Source: an uncultured Eubacteriales bacterium (GTDB lineage Bacteria; Bacillota; Clostridia; Christensenellales; Aristaeellaceae). Taken from it: a stretch of DNA of 32,140 bases. The translations under genes were made by a program, and so were the position numbers. The stretch covers positions 1 through 32,140 of the forward strand of contig CADASK010000019.1 of assembly GCA_902790495.1 (NCBI GenBank), given 5' to 3'. Below are positions 32,048 through 32,140 of the stretch, piece by piece (the stretch's first letter is position 1; every line of letters begins with the position of its first letter). A model generated the notes under the pieces. That model saw only the letters and a program-made list of their open reading frames with translations. It was not told the origin of the DNA and searched no databases.

Positions 32048-32140
32048 TCCGGCAGCGACCTATCCTCCCGGGCCGTTTCCAGCCAAGTACTTTCGGCACT
32101 GAAGGGCTTAACTTCTGTGTTCGGGATGGGAACAGGTGTG
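32048..32140 (-). rRNA. 5S ribosomal RNA, partial (5' end beyond the window)
   Basis: The minus strand reads CACACCTGTTCCCATCCCG, AACACAGAAGTTAAGC, and ends near GGTCGCTGCCGGA, the conserved body and 3' stem of bacterial 5S rRNA. About 93 nt are inside the window, and roughly 20-25 nt of the 5' end lie outside. It implies a complete rRNA operon to the right, transcribed towards this window. Confidence 0.95.

Overview
This window looks like a chromosomal piece of a high-GC, Gram-positive, Clostridia-type bacterium (Bacillota), probably an uncultured gut lineage such as Oscillospirales or Christensenellales. The pointers are a whiA sporulation/division regulator, strong GGAGG-type ribosome binding sites with several GTG and TTG starts, ECF sigma/anti-sigma pairs, a BspA-type leucine-rich-repeat surface protein, and a C_GCAxxG_C_C/FMN-binding redox protein. 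The assignment is inference; no 16S sequence is present.

Layout, left to right. (1) 1-4257, minus strand: a BspA-like LRR surface protein broken by a frameshift, then a large secreted two-domain esterase. (2) 4615-15712, plus strand: an arginine/carbamoyl-phosphate block with argG, a three-gene polar amino-acid ABC importer, argF, a small toxin-antitoxin pair, carA, and a very long carB whose reading frame runs without interruption into a diaminopimelate-epimerase (DapF) domain. (3) 15906-18230: a MATE exporter and a metallophosphoesterase. (4) 18330-21626: an AT-rich stand-alone gene for a superfamily-1 helicase with a C-terminal DUF559-like nuclease domain, probably acquired horizontally and a candidate defence gene. 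(5) 21754-22686, minus: a Tat-exported C_GCAxxG_C_C plus FMN-binding protein. (6) 22952-27875, plus: whiA, a CapA-family protein, a small secreted protein, a VanX-type D-Ala-D-Ala dipeptidase, an internally deleted solute-binding protein, and a uridine-kinase-like P-loop protein. (7) 27922-31830, minus: two ECF sigma/anti-sigma modules. (8) 31967-32140, minus: tRNA-Asn and part of a 5S rRNA, the tail of an rRNA operon.

The arginine block is coherent. CarAB makes carbamoyl phosphate, ArgF uses it to make citrulline, and ArgG uses citrulline to make argininosuccinate; the ABC importer plausibly brings in arginine or a related basic amino acid. The spacers carry a family of GC-rich double-hairpin repeats centred on GCGATCGC (five copies seen), one MITE-like inverted-repeat element and several other hairpins.

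The strongest leads are the CarB-DapF fusion, whose DapF part has lost one of the two catalytic cysteines; the AT-rich helicase-nuclease gene; the double-hairpin repeat family; and the frameshifted 69-bp-repeat surface gene.
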